This document shows positions 20,288 to 29,745 of a stretch of DNA of 64,000 nucleotides, one piece after another. Location of the stretch: the NCBI RefSeq assembly GCF_000426725.1, contig NZ_AUFX01000010.1:1-64000 (forward strand), in the 5' to 3' direction. This DNA is from Sporocytophaga myxococcoides DSM 11118 (GTDB lineage Bacteria > Bacteroidota > Bacteroidia > Cytophagales > Cytophagaceae). Below the pieces are notes generated by a model, which saw only the letters and a list, made by a program, of their open reading frames with translations, was not told the origin of the DNA and searched no databases. Made by a program: the position numbers and the translations under genes. Within the stretch, counting starts at the first letter, position 1, and each line of letters begins with the position of its first letter.

Positions 20288-20923
20288 CTAAAAAACAAAT
20301 TGTGGTATACTTGCTAAATGTTCTTGTTTAAAAAGAAAATGTGTTCGACCTGAATTAAAAAACTCGTCATCAAAAACCAAATCCATCTCTTCACTTTGAT
20401 CCAAACCTTGCTGACCTTGCTTTTCTGAAAATACTAGATAGAACTCTTTTTTATTTGTTAAATCATAACCATTGATCATTCCGGATAATACAGGCTCATA
20501 TACTTCCTTGCCTGCAATAAGCTCGACATATTCCTCCAGATTAAAATTCAGATCAAAGACCCTTTCTTTATACTCCCTATAATTACTGACACCTGTCAGC
20601 ATAAGATCTCCCTTCTTCTCTCCCTCTCGCTCATCCGGAGCTATAGTTATAAGAAATGTCTTACTTTTTGAATATAAATTAACAAGACTATCTTTTGTAT
20701 TTTCTTCCCGCGACTCCATACGTTTCATCTCTTTATGTGCAAGAAAATCAGGCGGGAGATATTTTACGCTGATCTTAAGACCAGACACATATTTTTCTTT
20801 CACAAGCCCATGTTCAGGATTATTGATCCACTTCATGTATTCAGTAAAATTGCTGATCTTACTTTTGCTGCAAGAGATCAACAATGGTAATAAAAGAAAA
20901 GGTATATAAAATCTTACTTTCAT
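20288..20923 (-). CDS. Lipoprotein of unknown function in the RHS operon
   Basis: This 211-aa protein has a clear lipoprotein signal: a short basic start, a hydrophobic run and a lipobox with Cys18 (LLISC). It is expected at the inner leaflet or surface of the outer membrane. The mature part is mixed alpha/beta with many charged residues, and no family is recognised. The start overlaps the stop of the OmpH-like gene by 4 nt (ATGA), and the stop is 6 nt before the SpvB-like gene. The context suggests a membrane-anchored component for export, anchoring or assembly of the giant RHS proteins. Confidence 0.75.
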   Translation of the reverse strand: MKVRFYIPFLLLPLLISCSKSKISNFTEYMKWINNPEHGLVKEKYVSGLKISVKYLPPDFLAHKEMKRMESREENTKDSLVNLYSKSKTFLITIAPDEREGEKKGDLMLTGVSNYREYKERVFDLNFNLEEYVELIAGKEVYEPVLSGMINGYDLTNKKEFYLVFSEKQGQQGLDQSEEMDLVFDDEFFNSGRTHFLFKQEHLASIPQFVF

Positions 20924-21474
20924 TTTTGCTCTTCCTTATTTTTATACCAGTCATTAATCCCTTTAAGAAGATCTTCTGTAATATCTTTGGAGTCATTTCC
21001 ATAGAGGACATTACCTTCCTGTGTCAATCCAAGAATCACATCGTAACCATGATTCTCACCATATTCTTTTATGTAAGAATTGATCTGATTCAAAACAGCC
21101 TGGGTCATTTTTTCATCTTCTTCTTTTGCCTTCTCCTCAAGTGATTTGACATAATCCCTTATGCCCTGCTCCTGCTTGCCAAGGTATAATTCCCTTTCTT
21201 CTTTTTCTTTTTTGCTTAGGCCGGGAAGATCGTTGGTATACTTACTTACTGCACTTCTGTAGTCTCCCTGAAGTGTATCTATATTGGCCTGCCATTTTTC
21301 CATTTTGGATTTATAGATATTCTTGGCTTCCTTCATTCCTTCGAAGTTCTTTACCAGTTCTCCGGAACGGACATAACCGATTTTAGGACTTGTAAATTTG
21401 GAGACTCCATAACTAATAATTCCTGAAAGAAAAATTACTAAAGAGAAAATGATGATGTAACTACGCTTATTCAT
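20920..21474 (-). CDS. OmpH/Skp-family periplasmic chaperone-like protein
   Basis: This 184-aa protein starts with a hydrophobic anchor or signal (residues 5-25). It then has the OmpH/Skp pattern: an N-terminal strand (KIGYVRSGELV), a long charged coiled coil (about 45-130) and the C-terminal strands DVILGLTQEGNVLYG followed by DSKDITEDLLKGIN. Skp-type proteins hold unfolded outer-membrane or secreted clients in the periplasm. This copy sits inside the toxin operon rather than beside bamA, so it is probably dedicated to the giant secreted proteins. Its start shares 1 nt with the stop of the 1248-aa surface protein (TAATG), and its stop overlaps the lipoprotein gene by 4 nt. Confidence 0.85.
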   Translation of the reverse strand: MNKRSYIIIFSLVIFLSGIISYGVSKFTSPKIGYVRSGELVKNFEGMKEAKNIYKSKMEKWQANIDTLQGDYRSAVSKYTNDLPGLSKKEKEERELYLGKQEQGIRDYVKSLEEKAKEEDEKMTQAVLNQINSYIKEYGENHGYDVILGLTQEGNVLYGNDSKDITEDLLKGINDWYKNKEEQK

Positions 21475-24400
21475 TAATTTTTTAATATTACTTGTCCCTG
21501 GTAAATTACGCTGCCATTTATTTTAAGATTGAATCTATAGGTACCACTTGCACACGCACCTCCATTGGTATCCTTCCCATCCCATTGTAAAGAAGTATTT
21601 TCAGGATATACCGTAACTCCTGAGGCATTAATCACTTCAAGTTTTGTGTTACTAAAGTTTGGTACTGTTATCTTAAATACATTATTAGGTGCTGGATTAG
21701 AAGGCTTAAAGACAAGGCCTCCTTCAAGATTGGTTAAGACGATGAGTTCTGACTCATTTGATGGAGTGCCATCTTTATAAAAAGTAATTGTATTGTTATT
21801 TATTGTATAGAGCTTATCTGATAAACTATAGAATGTCCCATTCTTCTTACCTGAAACTTTTGTAAAATTAGATGAAGCATTTGTTTGAAGTTCGAGATTA
21901 TAGGATGCATTTGTAGTTCCTTCATTTATATCTACCAGGACAGATGTTGAATTTAAATCTGGGTGAATTTTTACAACTCCGTTATTCGTTCCATTATAAC
22001 CACTTGTAAAGTATGGCACTTTAAACTTCTCTGCCCCTGCCGTTACTTTGTAGGTTGTTGCATTAACATTGTAAGTATTGATAAAAGCTTTAGATCTATA
22101 ACCTAAGGTAAAATTATAATTGCCTAAGAAATTTGCTGCATTGGAAGTAACTGTTCCGATATCATAGTTTGCTGTAACGTTGTTATTACCTTCGCTTTTC
22201 CAGGCGCCTGATACATAGCGGGCAACAGAGATCACATTCGGATTGATTGGTGTGCATGCATCTGCATCCCAGCCGAGGGAGATAGCGTAGGGTGTGTAAT
22301 TTCCAATTGGTGTTATAGTGTTTACATTCCAATATTCACATTCACTTACATCCATTAGTGGAGAAGTAAAAGTAGAACCGACTGGAGACTCATTAAAATA
22401 CTCCAGATAAATATCGGACACAATCGTTACCGGATCACTTATCGTTACAGGTCTGTATTTACCGTTTTTACCAACTGGAAAGGTAAAAATACCAGCTCCA
22501 TACCTTCTAACTTTTCCATCAATATAGCTTTGATTGGAAGCGCCTGAAATACTTACTGGATTATTAATTCTGAAATAAAAATTGGGAGTAGTGATAAAAT
22601 TCCCTTTAACAAAGGTTATAGGGCAGCCAACATTCAAAATGGTATTTAATGTCACATGGTTATTTTCCTTATCAATCTTAACTCCTCCCCAGAATGAAAG
22701 GGTACCAAAATTACTTGATATTACCTGCTGATTACTACCTTTAAAAACTGTAGTTCCTCCCTGATAGCCAAAATAATCCGGACTACCAGATAAAACATTG
22801 TACGTTACATTTCCATAATATTCAGAGATACCCTTATTTGACGGAAAAATCGTACCAGTGCTAACATTCTTATTAAACACTACATTCCCATAATAAATAT
22901 CCCCCGAATTAGAGCCTAAATAAAAATTTCTTCCTCCGGCATTAGTTAATGTATAATCTTTATCGAAAACAGACCCGCCGTAACTTATATTGTCATTGCA
23001 ACATATGTTATTAGTAACAGTAAATGTAGTGACATTATGAAATTGTGTAAGGCTGTAACTCATATTATTACAAACCACAGTCAGTTTACTTTTAATATCG
23101 GATGATCCAATAGAAAATCTGGCACTTGGAAGAGAAAGGTTTATATCAGGATACACTCCCTCTTCCATTTGTTTTAAACTGCTAAGAGAAAGATACCCTG
23201 ATGGAAAAGATTCTATGTTAATATGAGAATCTGTAGAAAGGTTTACAACCGATGGGGTATAAGTACCAAAAGAGACAAACCCTGAAGATAGATTTGTAAT
23301 CATTATATCAGCATCAACATTAACTGGACCATTTAATCCTAAATTAAGACTGCCAGACTGAGCATTATACAGTCTTATTAATTTATTAGATTCTCCATCC
23401 TTAGGTTTAAAAGTTGATGTGCCGTATTGAGATATATACAGTGAGCCTGCACCTAAATTATTGAAAGTACAATTGCCTTTGAATGTATAGTTACCAGTGT
23501 TTACAGATCCAATGCCTATAGTACCTTTATTATTTAGTAAAAAATCTGATTCAAAAACAACGGTACCATTGCTGTTATTAGATGATATTCCAGATTTAGT
23601 CAGCTCCACAATCCCATTAAAGGTTCCATTATTAATATATAAATCGGGACTTTCAACAACAATCTTCCCCTTATAAATACCATTTCCGTAAAATATAAAT
23701 TTACTTGTTCCAGTTAATTTAATTTCCTGGTCTGTAGCATCCTTCTGTATGACGTTACCCAGATATAGTCCCCCCGAAATATAACTATCTTCCGGAACTA
23801 ATAATTTTACATTATTTTCAAGGTTGATTGTCCCATTGTACCCGATGAAAATATTTCCTGGTGAAGAACTTCTTAATTCTACATCACCATTTAATTCAAC
23901 AGTTCCAGCATTTCCTAACCTAATATCACCAGCAGTTCCCTTATTTTCAAATTTAGCCAAGCCTGAAAAAGTTGACATACTACCTGGGTAATTTGATACT
24001 TCAATGTAACCTTTATTGGAATTGATAAAAGTAGTAGTTCCACGATAAGTATAGTTATTTCCTGAATTTGTGCTTAGATAACATGTACCAGTTCCTTGAT
24101 TGTCAAAGGTAAAACTTCCATTAAACCTTGCAGTACCTGTAGAGGTTGTATTACCTGAACTTTTACTAATAATGTTAACATCAGAGTTATAAACTCCCCC
24201 ATCTATCCTTACTACAGATGCTGTGCATGCTAATATGCCATCATAGACAGAATTTACTCCCAGAATTATACCAGCTTCTTCCGACAGACTTAAGGTCTGA
24301 GAAGTTGACCCCTCCTGATTAAAATTGGCAAGCATTAAATATCCTTTTGAAAAATTTTGTATAGATATTACTTTACCTGATGCTAATTTTGATAATCCTT

Positions 24401-25220
24401 TTGCAATTGTAGCAGTCCCAAACCTTATACCAAAAGTACTTGCGGTGTTTTCAAGAATTAGATTACCATCAAAGTAACATATGTCTGTATACGTATCAAA
24501 TCCTCCACCAGTTGAAGTAATCTTTATTGTTAAATCTTTGACGAATCTTTCTGTCAGGCCTGTTATATTAGTGTTGGCTATTCTAAAAAGACTCGATCCT
24601 GCAGATTCAAAAGTAGTTGCTTCTGAATATGTATTTCCTCCTGTATTAGTAGTACCTATTCCTCCATGATGTTTAATCTTTACTAAACCTTTAAAACTAT
24701 TCCTATAAAGATTAAGTATATTTACATTCAAGTCCAAAAAAGATTCAATCGTAGTTTCAACGCTGGTATATCCTATGGAAACCAAAACTGGAACGGCCTG
24801 GCTGCCTGCAGTAATAGTTCCTCCTATACCTAAAACAGAAGTTCCTCCTGCTATGATCAAATTTCCAGAGACATTCAAATTAAACTCATTATTAATCCTT
24901 AAACCTCCAGAGTTAACTCTGAATACTCCAACTGTCTGATTTGAATTAAGAACTGGAATATTATTAGATAATACGATGATGACTTCGTCTGTAGGAATAA
25001 ACGCTACCTTATTATTTACATCAACGGGTACAGTAGACCCGACACTTCCCGACCAGTTTAGCGGATTTTCCCATTCACTGCTAATAGAAGGATTTCTCCA
25101 TGTAAAAGTACCAGCATTGCAATATCCAGTAAATGCCCAAAAAATACTCGCAAAAATAATTCTTAAAAAAAAGAATGATTGCTTTTTGCATGAATCAGAT
25201 AGTACCAGAAAATTTAACAT
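21474..25220 (-). CDS. T9SS-sorted surface protein A, first gene of toxin operon
   Basis: This 1248-aa protein has a signal peptide (cleavage likely after CNA, residue 36). The mature start is GTFTWRNPS..WENPLNW, common in T9SS cargo. The middle is a long run of short beta repeats (strands such as VFESDFLLNNKGTIGIG and TFNNLGAG), probably a beta-helix. The last ~75 residues look like a type-B T9SS sorting domain: NVFKITVPN, a LEVINASG strand, LQWDGKDTNG and a final YQGQVILKN strand. Its centre is close to protein C (29746-33483), while the region before the C-terminus is almost identical to protein B (25317-29648), so the gene is a mosaic. It is joined to the OmpH-like gene by a 1-nt overlap, which makes it the likely first cistron of the RHS operon. 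Confidence 0.88.
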   Translation of the reverse strand: MLNFLVLSDSCKKQSFFFLRIIFASIFWAFTGYCNAGTFTWRNPSISSEWENPLNWSGSVGSTVPVDVNNKVAFIPTDEVIIVLSNNIPVLNSNQTVGVFRVNSGGLRINNEFNLNVSGNLIIAGGTSVLGIGGTITAGSQAVPVLVSIGYTSVETTIESFLDLNVNILNLYRNSFKGLVKIKHHGGIGTTNTGGNTYSEATTFESAGSSLFRIANTNITGLTERFVKDLTIKITSTGGGFDTYTDICYFDGNLILENTASTFGIRFGTATIAKGLSKLASGKVISIQNFSKGYLMLANFNQEGSTSQTLSLSEEAGIILGVNSVYDGILACTASVVRIDGGVYNSDVNIISKSSGNTTSTGTARFNGSFTFDNQGTGTCYLSTNSGNNYTYRGTTTFINSNKGYIEVSNYPGSMSTFSGLAKFENKGTAGDIRLGNAGTVELNGDVELRSSSPGNIFIGYNGTINLENNVKLLVPEDSYISGGLYLGNVIQKDATDQEIKLTGTSKFIFYGNGIYKGKIVVESPDLYINNGTFNGIVELTKSGISSNNSNGTVVFESDFLLNNKGTIGIGSVNTGNYTFKGNCTFNNLGAGSLYISQYGTSTFKPKDGESNKLIRLYNAQSGSLNLGLNGPVNVDADIMITNLSSGFVSFGTYTPSVVNLSTDSHINIESFPSGYLSLSSLKQMEEGVYPDINLSLPSARFSIGSSDIKSKLTVVCNNMSYSLTQFHNVTTFTVTNNICCNDNISYGGSVFDKDYTLTNAGGRNFYLGSNSGDIYYGNVVFNKNVSTGTIFPSNKGISEYYGNVTYNVLSGSPDYFGYQGGTTVFKGSNQQVISSNFGTLSFWGGVKIDKENNHVTLNTILNVGCPITFVKGNFITTPNFYFRINNPVSISGASNQSYIDGKVRRYGAGIFTFPVGKNGKYRPVTISDPVTIVSDIYLEYFNESPVGSTFTSPLMDVSECEYWNVNTITPIGNYTPYAISLGWDADACTPINPNVISVARYVSGAWKSEGNNNVTANYDIGTVTSNAANFLGNYNFTLGYRSKAFINTYNVNATTYKVTAGAEKFKVPYFTSGYNGTNNGVVKIHPDLNSTSVLVDINEGTTNASYNLELQTNASSNFTKVSGKKNGTFYSLSDKLYTINNNTITFYKDGTPSNESELIVLTNLEGGLVFKPSNPAPNNVFKITVPNFSNTKLEVINASGVTVYPENTSLQWDGKDTNGGACASGTYRFNLKINGSVIYQGQVILKN

Positions 25221-25245
25221 TGAACTATAAAAATATCCCTTTAAT

Positions 25246-25279
25246 CAAATTTACTTCATTTTATCAGCAAGAGAAAAAC
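25246..25279 (-). promoter_or_regulatory. Candidate promoter of surface protein A and the RHS operon
   Basis: Read on the minus strand: GTTTTTC, a 19-nt spacer, then TAAATTTG, a perfect match to the Bacteroidota -7 element TAnnTTTG. It ends 26 nt before the start codon. The same arrangement, with the same 19-nt spacing, precedes the other two paralogues. Confidence 0.6.
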
Positions 25280-25316
25280 TATACATATATTCTTTTCCAC
25301 AATCTTACTTCAATTC

Positions 25317-28300
25317 TTACATCCTTTTAAGAATCAACTGTCCCTGATAAACAACAGTGCCATTTATATTAATATTGAACCTGTAAGTACCATTGACACA
25401 GGCATCTCCATTGGTATCCTTTCCATCCCATTGAAGAAGGGTACTTTCAGGATATACAGTAGTTCCTGAAGCATTAATCACTTCAAGTTTGGTATTACTG
25501 AAGTTTGGTACTGTTATCTTAAAGACATTATTAGGAGCTGGATTAGAAGGCTTAAAGACAAGGCCTCCTTCAAGATTGGTTAAGACGATGAGTTCAGACT
25601 CATTTGATGGGGTACCATCCTTATAAAAGGTAATTGTATTGTTATTTATGGTATAAAGTTTATCTGATAAACTATAGAACGTCCCATTCTTCTTACCTGA
25701 AACTTTAGTAAAATTAGATGTACCATTCGTTTCAAGTTTGAGATTATAAGAAGCATTCGTAGTTCCTTCATCTATATCTACCAGGACAGATGTTGAATTT
25801 AAATCAGGATGAATTTTTACAACTCCGTTATTGGTTCCGTTAAAACCACTAGTAAAGTATGGGATTTTAAACTTCTCTGCTCCCGCTGTTACTTTATAGA
25901 TTGCTGAGTTAACGTTGTAAGTGTTTATGAAAGCTTTAGATCTATAGCCTAAGGTAAAATTATAATTGCCTAAGAAATTTGCTACATTGGAAGTAACTGT
26001 TCCGATATCATAATTAGCTGTAACGTTGTTATTGCCTTCGCTCTTCCAGGCACCTGATACATAGCGAGCAACAGAGATCACATTCGGATTAATTGGTGTG
26101 CATGCATCTGAGTCCCAGCCGAGGGAGATAGCGTAGGGTGTGTAATTTCCGATTGGTGTTATAGTATTTATATTCCAGTATTCACATTCGCTCACATCCA
26201 TCAAAGGGGAAGTGAATGTTGAGCCAGATGGAGATTCATTGAAATATTCCAGATAAATATCGGAAACAACGGTAACAGGATCACTTATCGTTACAGGTCT
26301 GTATTTACCGTTTTTACCGACAGGAAAAGTAAAAACTCCTGCCCCATATCGTCTTATCTTTCCATCAATAAAACTTTGATAAGATGCTCCTGAAATTGTA
26401 ACAGGATTATTAATTCTGAAGTAAAAATTGGGGGTTGTGACAAAATTTCCTTTAACAAAGGTGATAGGACAACTTGTCTGAAAAATGGTATTTAGAGTCA
26501 CATGATTAGATTCTTTATCTATTTTAACACCATTCCAAAAAGCAAGGGTACCATAGTTACTTGATACAGTCTGAGAATTGTTTCCTTTAAATACAGTGAT
26601 ACCAGTACCTCCATAGCCAAATATATCCGGAACGCTGCCTGATACGCCAACATCATAAGTAATACTGCCATAATATTCATTCACTCCATTTTTTGATGGA
26701 ACTATTCCTCCGCTACTATTTTTGTTTAGTATTACATCCCCTCCATATATGTCGCCATTGGTATTGGCTAAAGTGACAGATCCTGTAGAATTGTTTGTAA
26801 AAGTTAAACCCAGTTTGAAATTATTACCACCTGTCCATGTATCATTAAAATTACCAGTTTTAATTCCAGTAAACAGCATTTCAAATACTGATCCTGTTAC
26901 GGATAACCTTGGAGTAAGACAGATAACCTCACCATTAAAAGTACTTTTGTTAAAGCTTACTACAGAAGAGCCCGTCAATTCAAGGTTTTGAAGGGTATTG
27001 CCCTTTTGAATGAAGTTATTGAACACTAGAGATCCTGAAGTAAAGGCTGATGCAGATATAATCTTACCTTCCTTCAAAAAAGAAGTTCCTGTACCTCCAA
27101 AGCTAACAGCGCCAGAACCGGAATTTTTACATTGAATATTTCCGTCAAAATAATTATTCCCTGACCACGAAACATAAAATCCACCAGAGGAAGTATTTTC
27201 ATAAGTTACGTTCCCACTATAATAGTCAGCACTTGTATTTCCCATAAGAAAGTATCCTTGTCCTCTATTTATAAATGTTACATCCTTAAATAAATTAGAT
27301 CCGCCAGAAGCTGTATTAGAATTTCCTGTCTTTTCAAAAGTTGAGACTCCATTGAAAGTACCACCATTCAGCTGAACATGGGATGCCTTCACATTCAAGA
27401 TTCCATTAAATACAGTTCCTGAATTAAAAGCAGCTACTGTACTTTCACCCAGAATTAAATTTTGAGGAGACTCGCCCATCTGGACGATATTCCTAAAAAA
27501 TAAGTTTCCATATGAAAATGTATTCTCAGTAGTTGTTATCGTTCCATTAATGGCACTGCCTGTAGCAGAACCTCCAAATGTAATTCCGGCAATGGCATTA
27601 TTGTATAATTCTACATTTGAATTTATAGTTACAATCCCATTTGTACCTAACGTCAAACTACCTGCAGCCGCATGATTTACCGAAGATATATTGACTGACA
27701 ATTTTTTATCTGCTGCAGCAAATAAGGTCGAGCTATTAGGGAGGTAACAAATATTAATACTCCCTGTACCTGAAATGAAGAAGCTTGTATTTGCACCAAA
27801 TGTCATAAGAGGAGCACCGCATCCCAGATTCAAATGAGACTTACCTGTATTTCTGATATAAGAATCACCAACAAAATTAATAGGTTCTAGATTTGTACTG
27901 TTCAGATTTGAAGCCGGTTCATCATTTGAGCACATAGTAAAATCTGTAACTTTTTGAAATGTACCTCCCTGGAGGAATAATTTAGGGACTATAACAGTTA
28001 GATTGCCTGAAAAATCGCACCCTCTATTCAAATTCAAAATGGCTGAACCACTAGAATTAAAGCTTAAAACTTGTTCAGTACCTCCAAGTTGTTTAAAATT
28101 TCTTAAAAGCAATGTCCCATTTGTGAAACCAACATCTCCGACTTTTATTGTTGTTTCTGCTTTTAAATTAACTGTACCATTATTAGCTGAATAAATCGAG
28201 GAATTTGTTAGCGAATTCACTTCCACATCAGAGTAAAAATTAGTTATCCCATCATAACTCATAAATATGTAAGCTCCAGAAGCTCCATTAACAAACACTA

Positions 28301-29648
28301 CTTTTGCTTCAGAGGAATTAAAATTTACAATGGAAGTTGCTGTATTAGCCAAGACAATAGAGCCCGTTAATATATTTTCAAATTTAACATCACTCTCAAA
28401 ATTCACAGTCCCAATATTACCAATGCGGAGAGTACCTAATCCTGAATTTATAAAAGTTACTTTGCCATAATAATGATCTCCATCGAGAGAAAAATTTGAG
28501 TTTGATGACGCTCCTGTATAATTAAATTTGGTAACTCCATCATATCGATTACCTCCGGTTGATCCCGTGCCACCTGCAATATTAAATGTAGCCTCTTTTT
28601 TAAACCATCCCCCAGATAGAGTAATAGTGGGTGCACTAACAGTTATATCCGATTCAAATATGGTCTGTGGATTTGAATTCAATGGTGTAGATATAAATAC
28701 TAAAGTTGAAGTTGTTCCGCCCAAAGTAATAATTTGTGGAGTTGTCGTACCTGACTGGATAAAGTTATTCAATGTAAGGGTACCAGCAGTAAAACCTTGA
28801 GCAGTAATAGTTTTAGAACTAACCAACTCAGAAGTTGGAGTCTTGGTTACATTATTACCAAAATATATTCCTGAACCAGACGACTTAACAACTATATTTC
28901 CATAATACTTGGTATTAAAGTTATAGGAAACATATATTAATCCGGTTGTAGATATTAAAGTTAAATCATTGTTAAACTTATCTTCCCCTAAATCGGATAG
29001 TCGCAATCCTGTAGGTCCTGCTGCTTCAAAGGTTGTAACTCCATTAAATTCATTTCCTCCAATTCCATAATTTGCTCCTCCTGTTGTTATTTTAAAATAG
29101 GTTGAAGTATTACTTCCAAAGGTACTTTTTTTCAAAATAAGTGCACCGACTATTGCATTAACCGAACAATTTATAGTTGCTCCTGATTCATCACTACCTA
29201 TCGTTGTCCCTAAAGATGAAGCCTGGTTAATATTCAACTGCCCCTGACCATTAATTGTAGCTCCTCCGGATATACTAACTGTGCTTGTGACATTCAAGGA
29301 AAATCCTCCATTTATTGTCAGAATTCCCAAAGTAACTGTAAATGTTCCTATTGTCTGATTGGAATTTAATTCAGGAGCATTATTATTGGTAGAAGTAACA
29401 ATTGTAATATTATCAGTAGATCTAAAAACAACCTTATTATTTGCATCTACAGGAACTTGTGCATTGATGGGATTTGTTGCATTCCAATTGGCAGGATTTT
29501 CCCAGTCCTTATTGACTGAATTAGCCTTCCATGTAAATGAATCAGCATAAGCGCCAGTCCATACAGTTAATAAAAATAAAAGTGTAACAATTCTGAAAGT
29601 TAATTTCTTACTATTACAAATAAAACTTAATCTATTTAAATTATACAT
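25317..29648 (-). CDS. T9SS-sorted surface protein B (longest paralogue)
   Basis: This 1443-aa protein is predicted to be secreted (signal peptide cleaved near YA, residue 35). The mature start is DSFTWKANSVNKDWENPANW. The body is a long array of short Gly/Ser/Asn-rich beta repeats with the recurring pattern GG..F.GVTTFE..G..., probably a beta-helix or stacked beta fibre. The C-terminal ~430 residues are nearly identical to protein A, including the FTFPVGKNGKYRPV block and the type-B-like sorting domain (LQWDGKDTNG, then YQGQLILKRM). The repeat region is longer and more diverged than in A or C. It is 96 nt upstream of gene A and has its own candidate promoter. A surface adhesin or fibre is the most likely role; no enzymatic motif is visible. 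Confidence 0.87.
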   Translation of the reverse strand: MYNLNRLSFICNSKKLTFRIVTLLFLLTVWTGAYADSFTWKANSVNKDWENPANWNATNPINAQVPVDANNKVVFRSTDNITIVTSTNNNAPELNSNQTIGTFTVTLGILTINGGFSLNVTSTVSISGGATINGQGQLNINQASSLGTTIGSDESGATINCSVNAIVGALILKKSTFGSNTSTYFKITTGGANYGIGGNEFNGVTTFEAAGPTGLRLSDLGEDKFNNDLTLISTTGLIYVSYNFNTKYYGNIVVKSSGSGIYFGNNVTKTPTSELVSSKTITAQGFTAGTLTLNNFIQSGTTTPQIITLGGTTSTLVFISTPLNSNPQTIFESDITVSAPTITLSGGWFKKEATFNIAGGTGSTGGNRYDGVTKFNYTGASSNSNFSLDGDHYYGKVTFINSGLGTLRIGNIGTVNFESDVKFENILTGSIVLANTATSIVNFNSSEAKVVFVNGASGAYIFMSYDGITNFYSDVEVNSLTNSSIYSANNGTVNLKAETTIKVGDVGFTNGTLLLRNFKQLGGTEQVLSFNSSGSAILNLNRGCDFSGNLTVIVPKLFLQGGTFQKVTDFTMCSNDEPASNLNSTNLEPINFVGDSYIRNTGKSHLNLGCGAPLMTFGANTSFFISGTGSINICYLPNSSTLFAAADKKLSVNISSVNHAAAGSLTLGTNGIVTINSNVELYNNAIAGITFGGSATGSAINGTITTTENTFSYGNLFFRNIVQMGESPQNLILGESTVAAFNSGTVFNGILNVKASHVQLNGGTFNGVSTFEKTGNSNTASGGSNLFKDVTFINRGQGYFLMGNTSADYYSGNVTYENTSSGGFYVSWSGNNYFDGNIQCKNSGSGAVSFGGTGTSFLKEGKIISASAFTSGSLVFNNFIQKGNTLQNLELTGSSVVSFNKSTFNGEVICLTPRLSVTGSVFEMLFTGIKTGNFNDTWTGGNNFKLGLTFTNNSTGSVTLANTNGDIYGGDVILNKNSSGGIVPSKNGVNEYYGSITYDVGVSGSVPDIFGYGGTGITVFKGNNSQTVSSNYGTLAFWNGVKIDKESNHVTLNTIFQTSCPITFVKGNFVTTPNFYFRINNPVTISGASYQSFIDGKIRRYGAGVFTFPVGKNGKYRPVTISDPVTVVSDIYLEYFNESPSGSTFTSPLMDVSECEYWNINTITPIGNYTPYAISLGWDSDACTPINPNVISVARYVSGAWKSEGNNNVTANYDIGTVTSNVANFLGNYNFTLGYRSKAFINTYNVNSAIYKVTAGAEKFKIPYFTSGFNGTNNGVVKIHPDLNSTSVLVDIDEGTTNASYNLKLETNGTSNFTKVSGKKNGTFYSLSDKLYTINNNTITFYKDGTPSNESELIVLTNLEGGLVFKPSNPAPNNVFKITVPNFSNTKLEVINASGTTVYPESTLLQWDGKDTNGDACVNGTYRFNININGTVVYQGQLILKRM

Positions 29649-29674
29649 TGATCTTTAAAAATAATCCTATTAAT

Positions 29675-29708
29675 CAAATTTACTTCATTTCATCAGCACA
29701 AGAAAAAC
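29675..29708 (-). promoter_or_regulatory. Candidate promoter of surface protein B
   Basis: On the minus strand: GTTTTTC, 19 nt, TAAATTTG, ending about 27 nt before the start codon. The whole ~97-nt intergenic segment is conserved with those upstream of genes A and C. Confidence 0.6.
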
Positions 29709-29745
29709 TCTTCAAATATTCTTTCCCACTATCTTATTTCTATTC

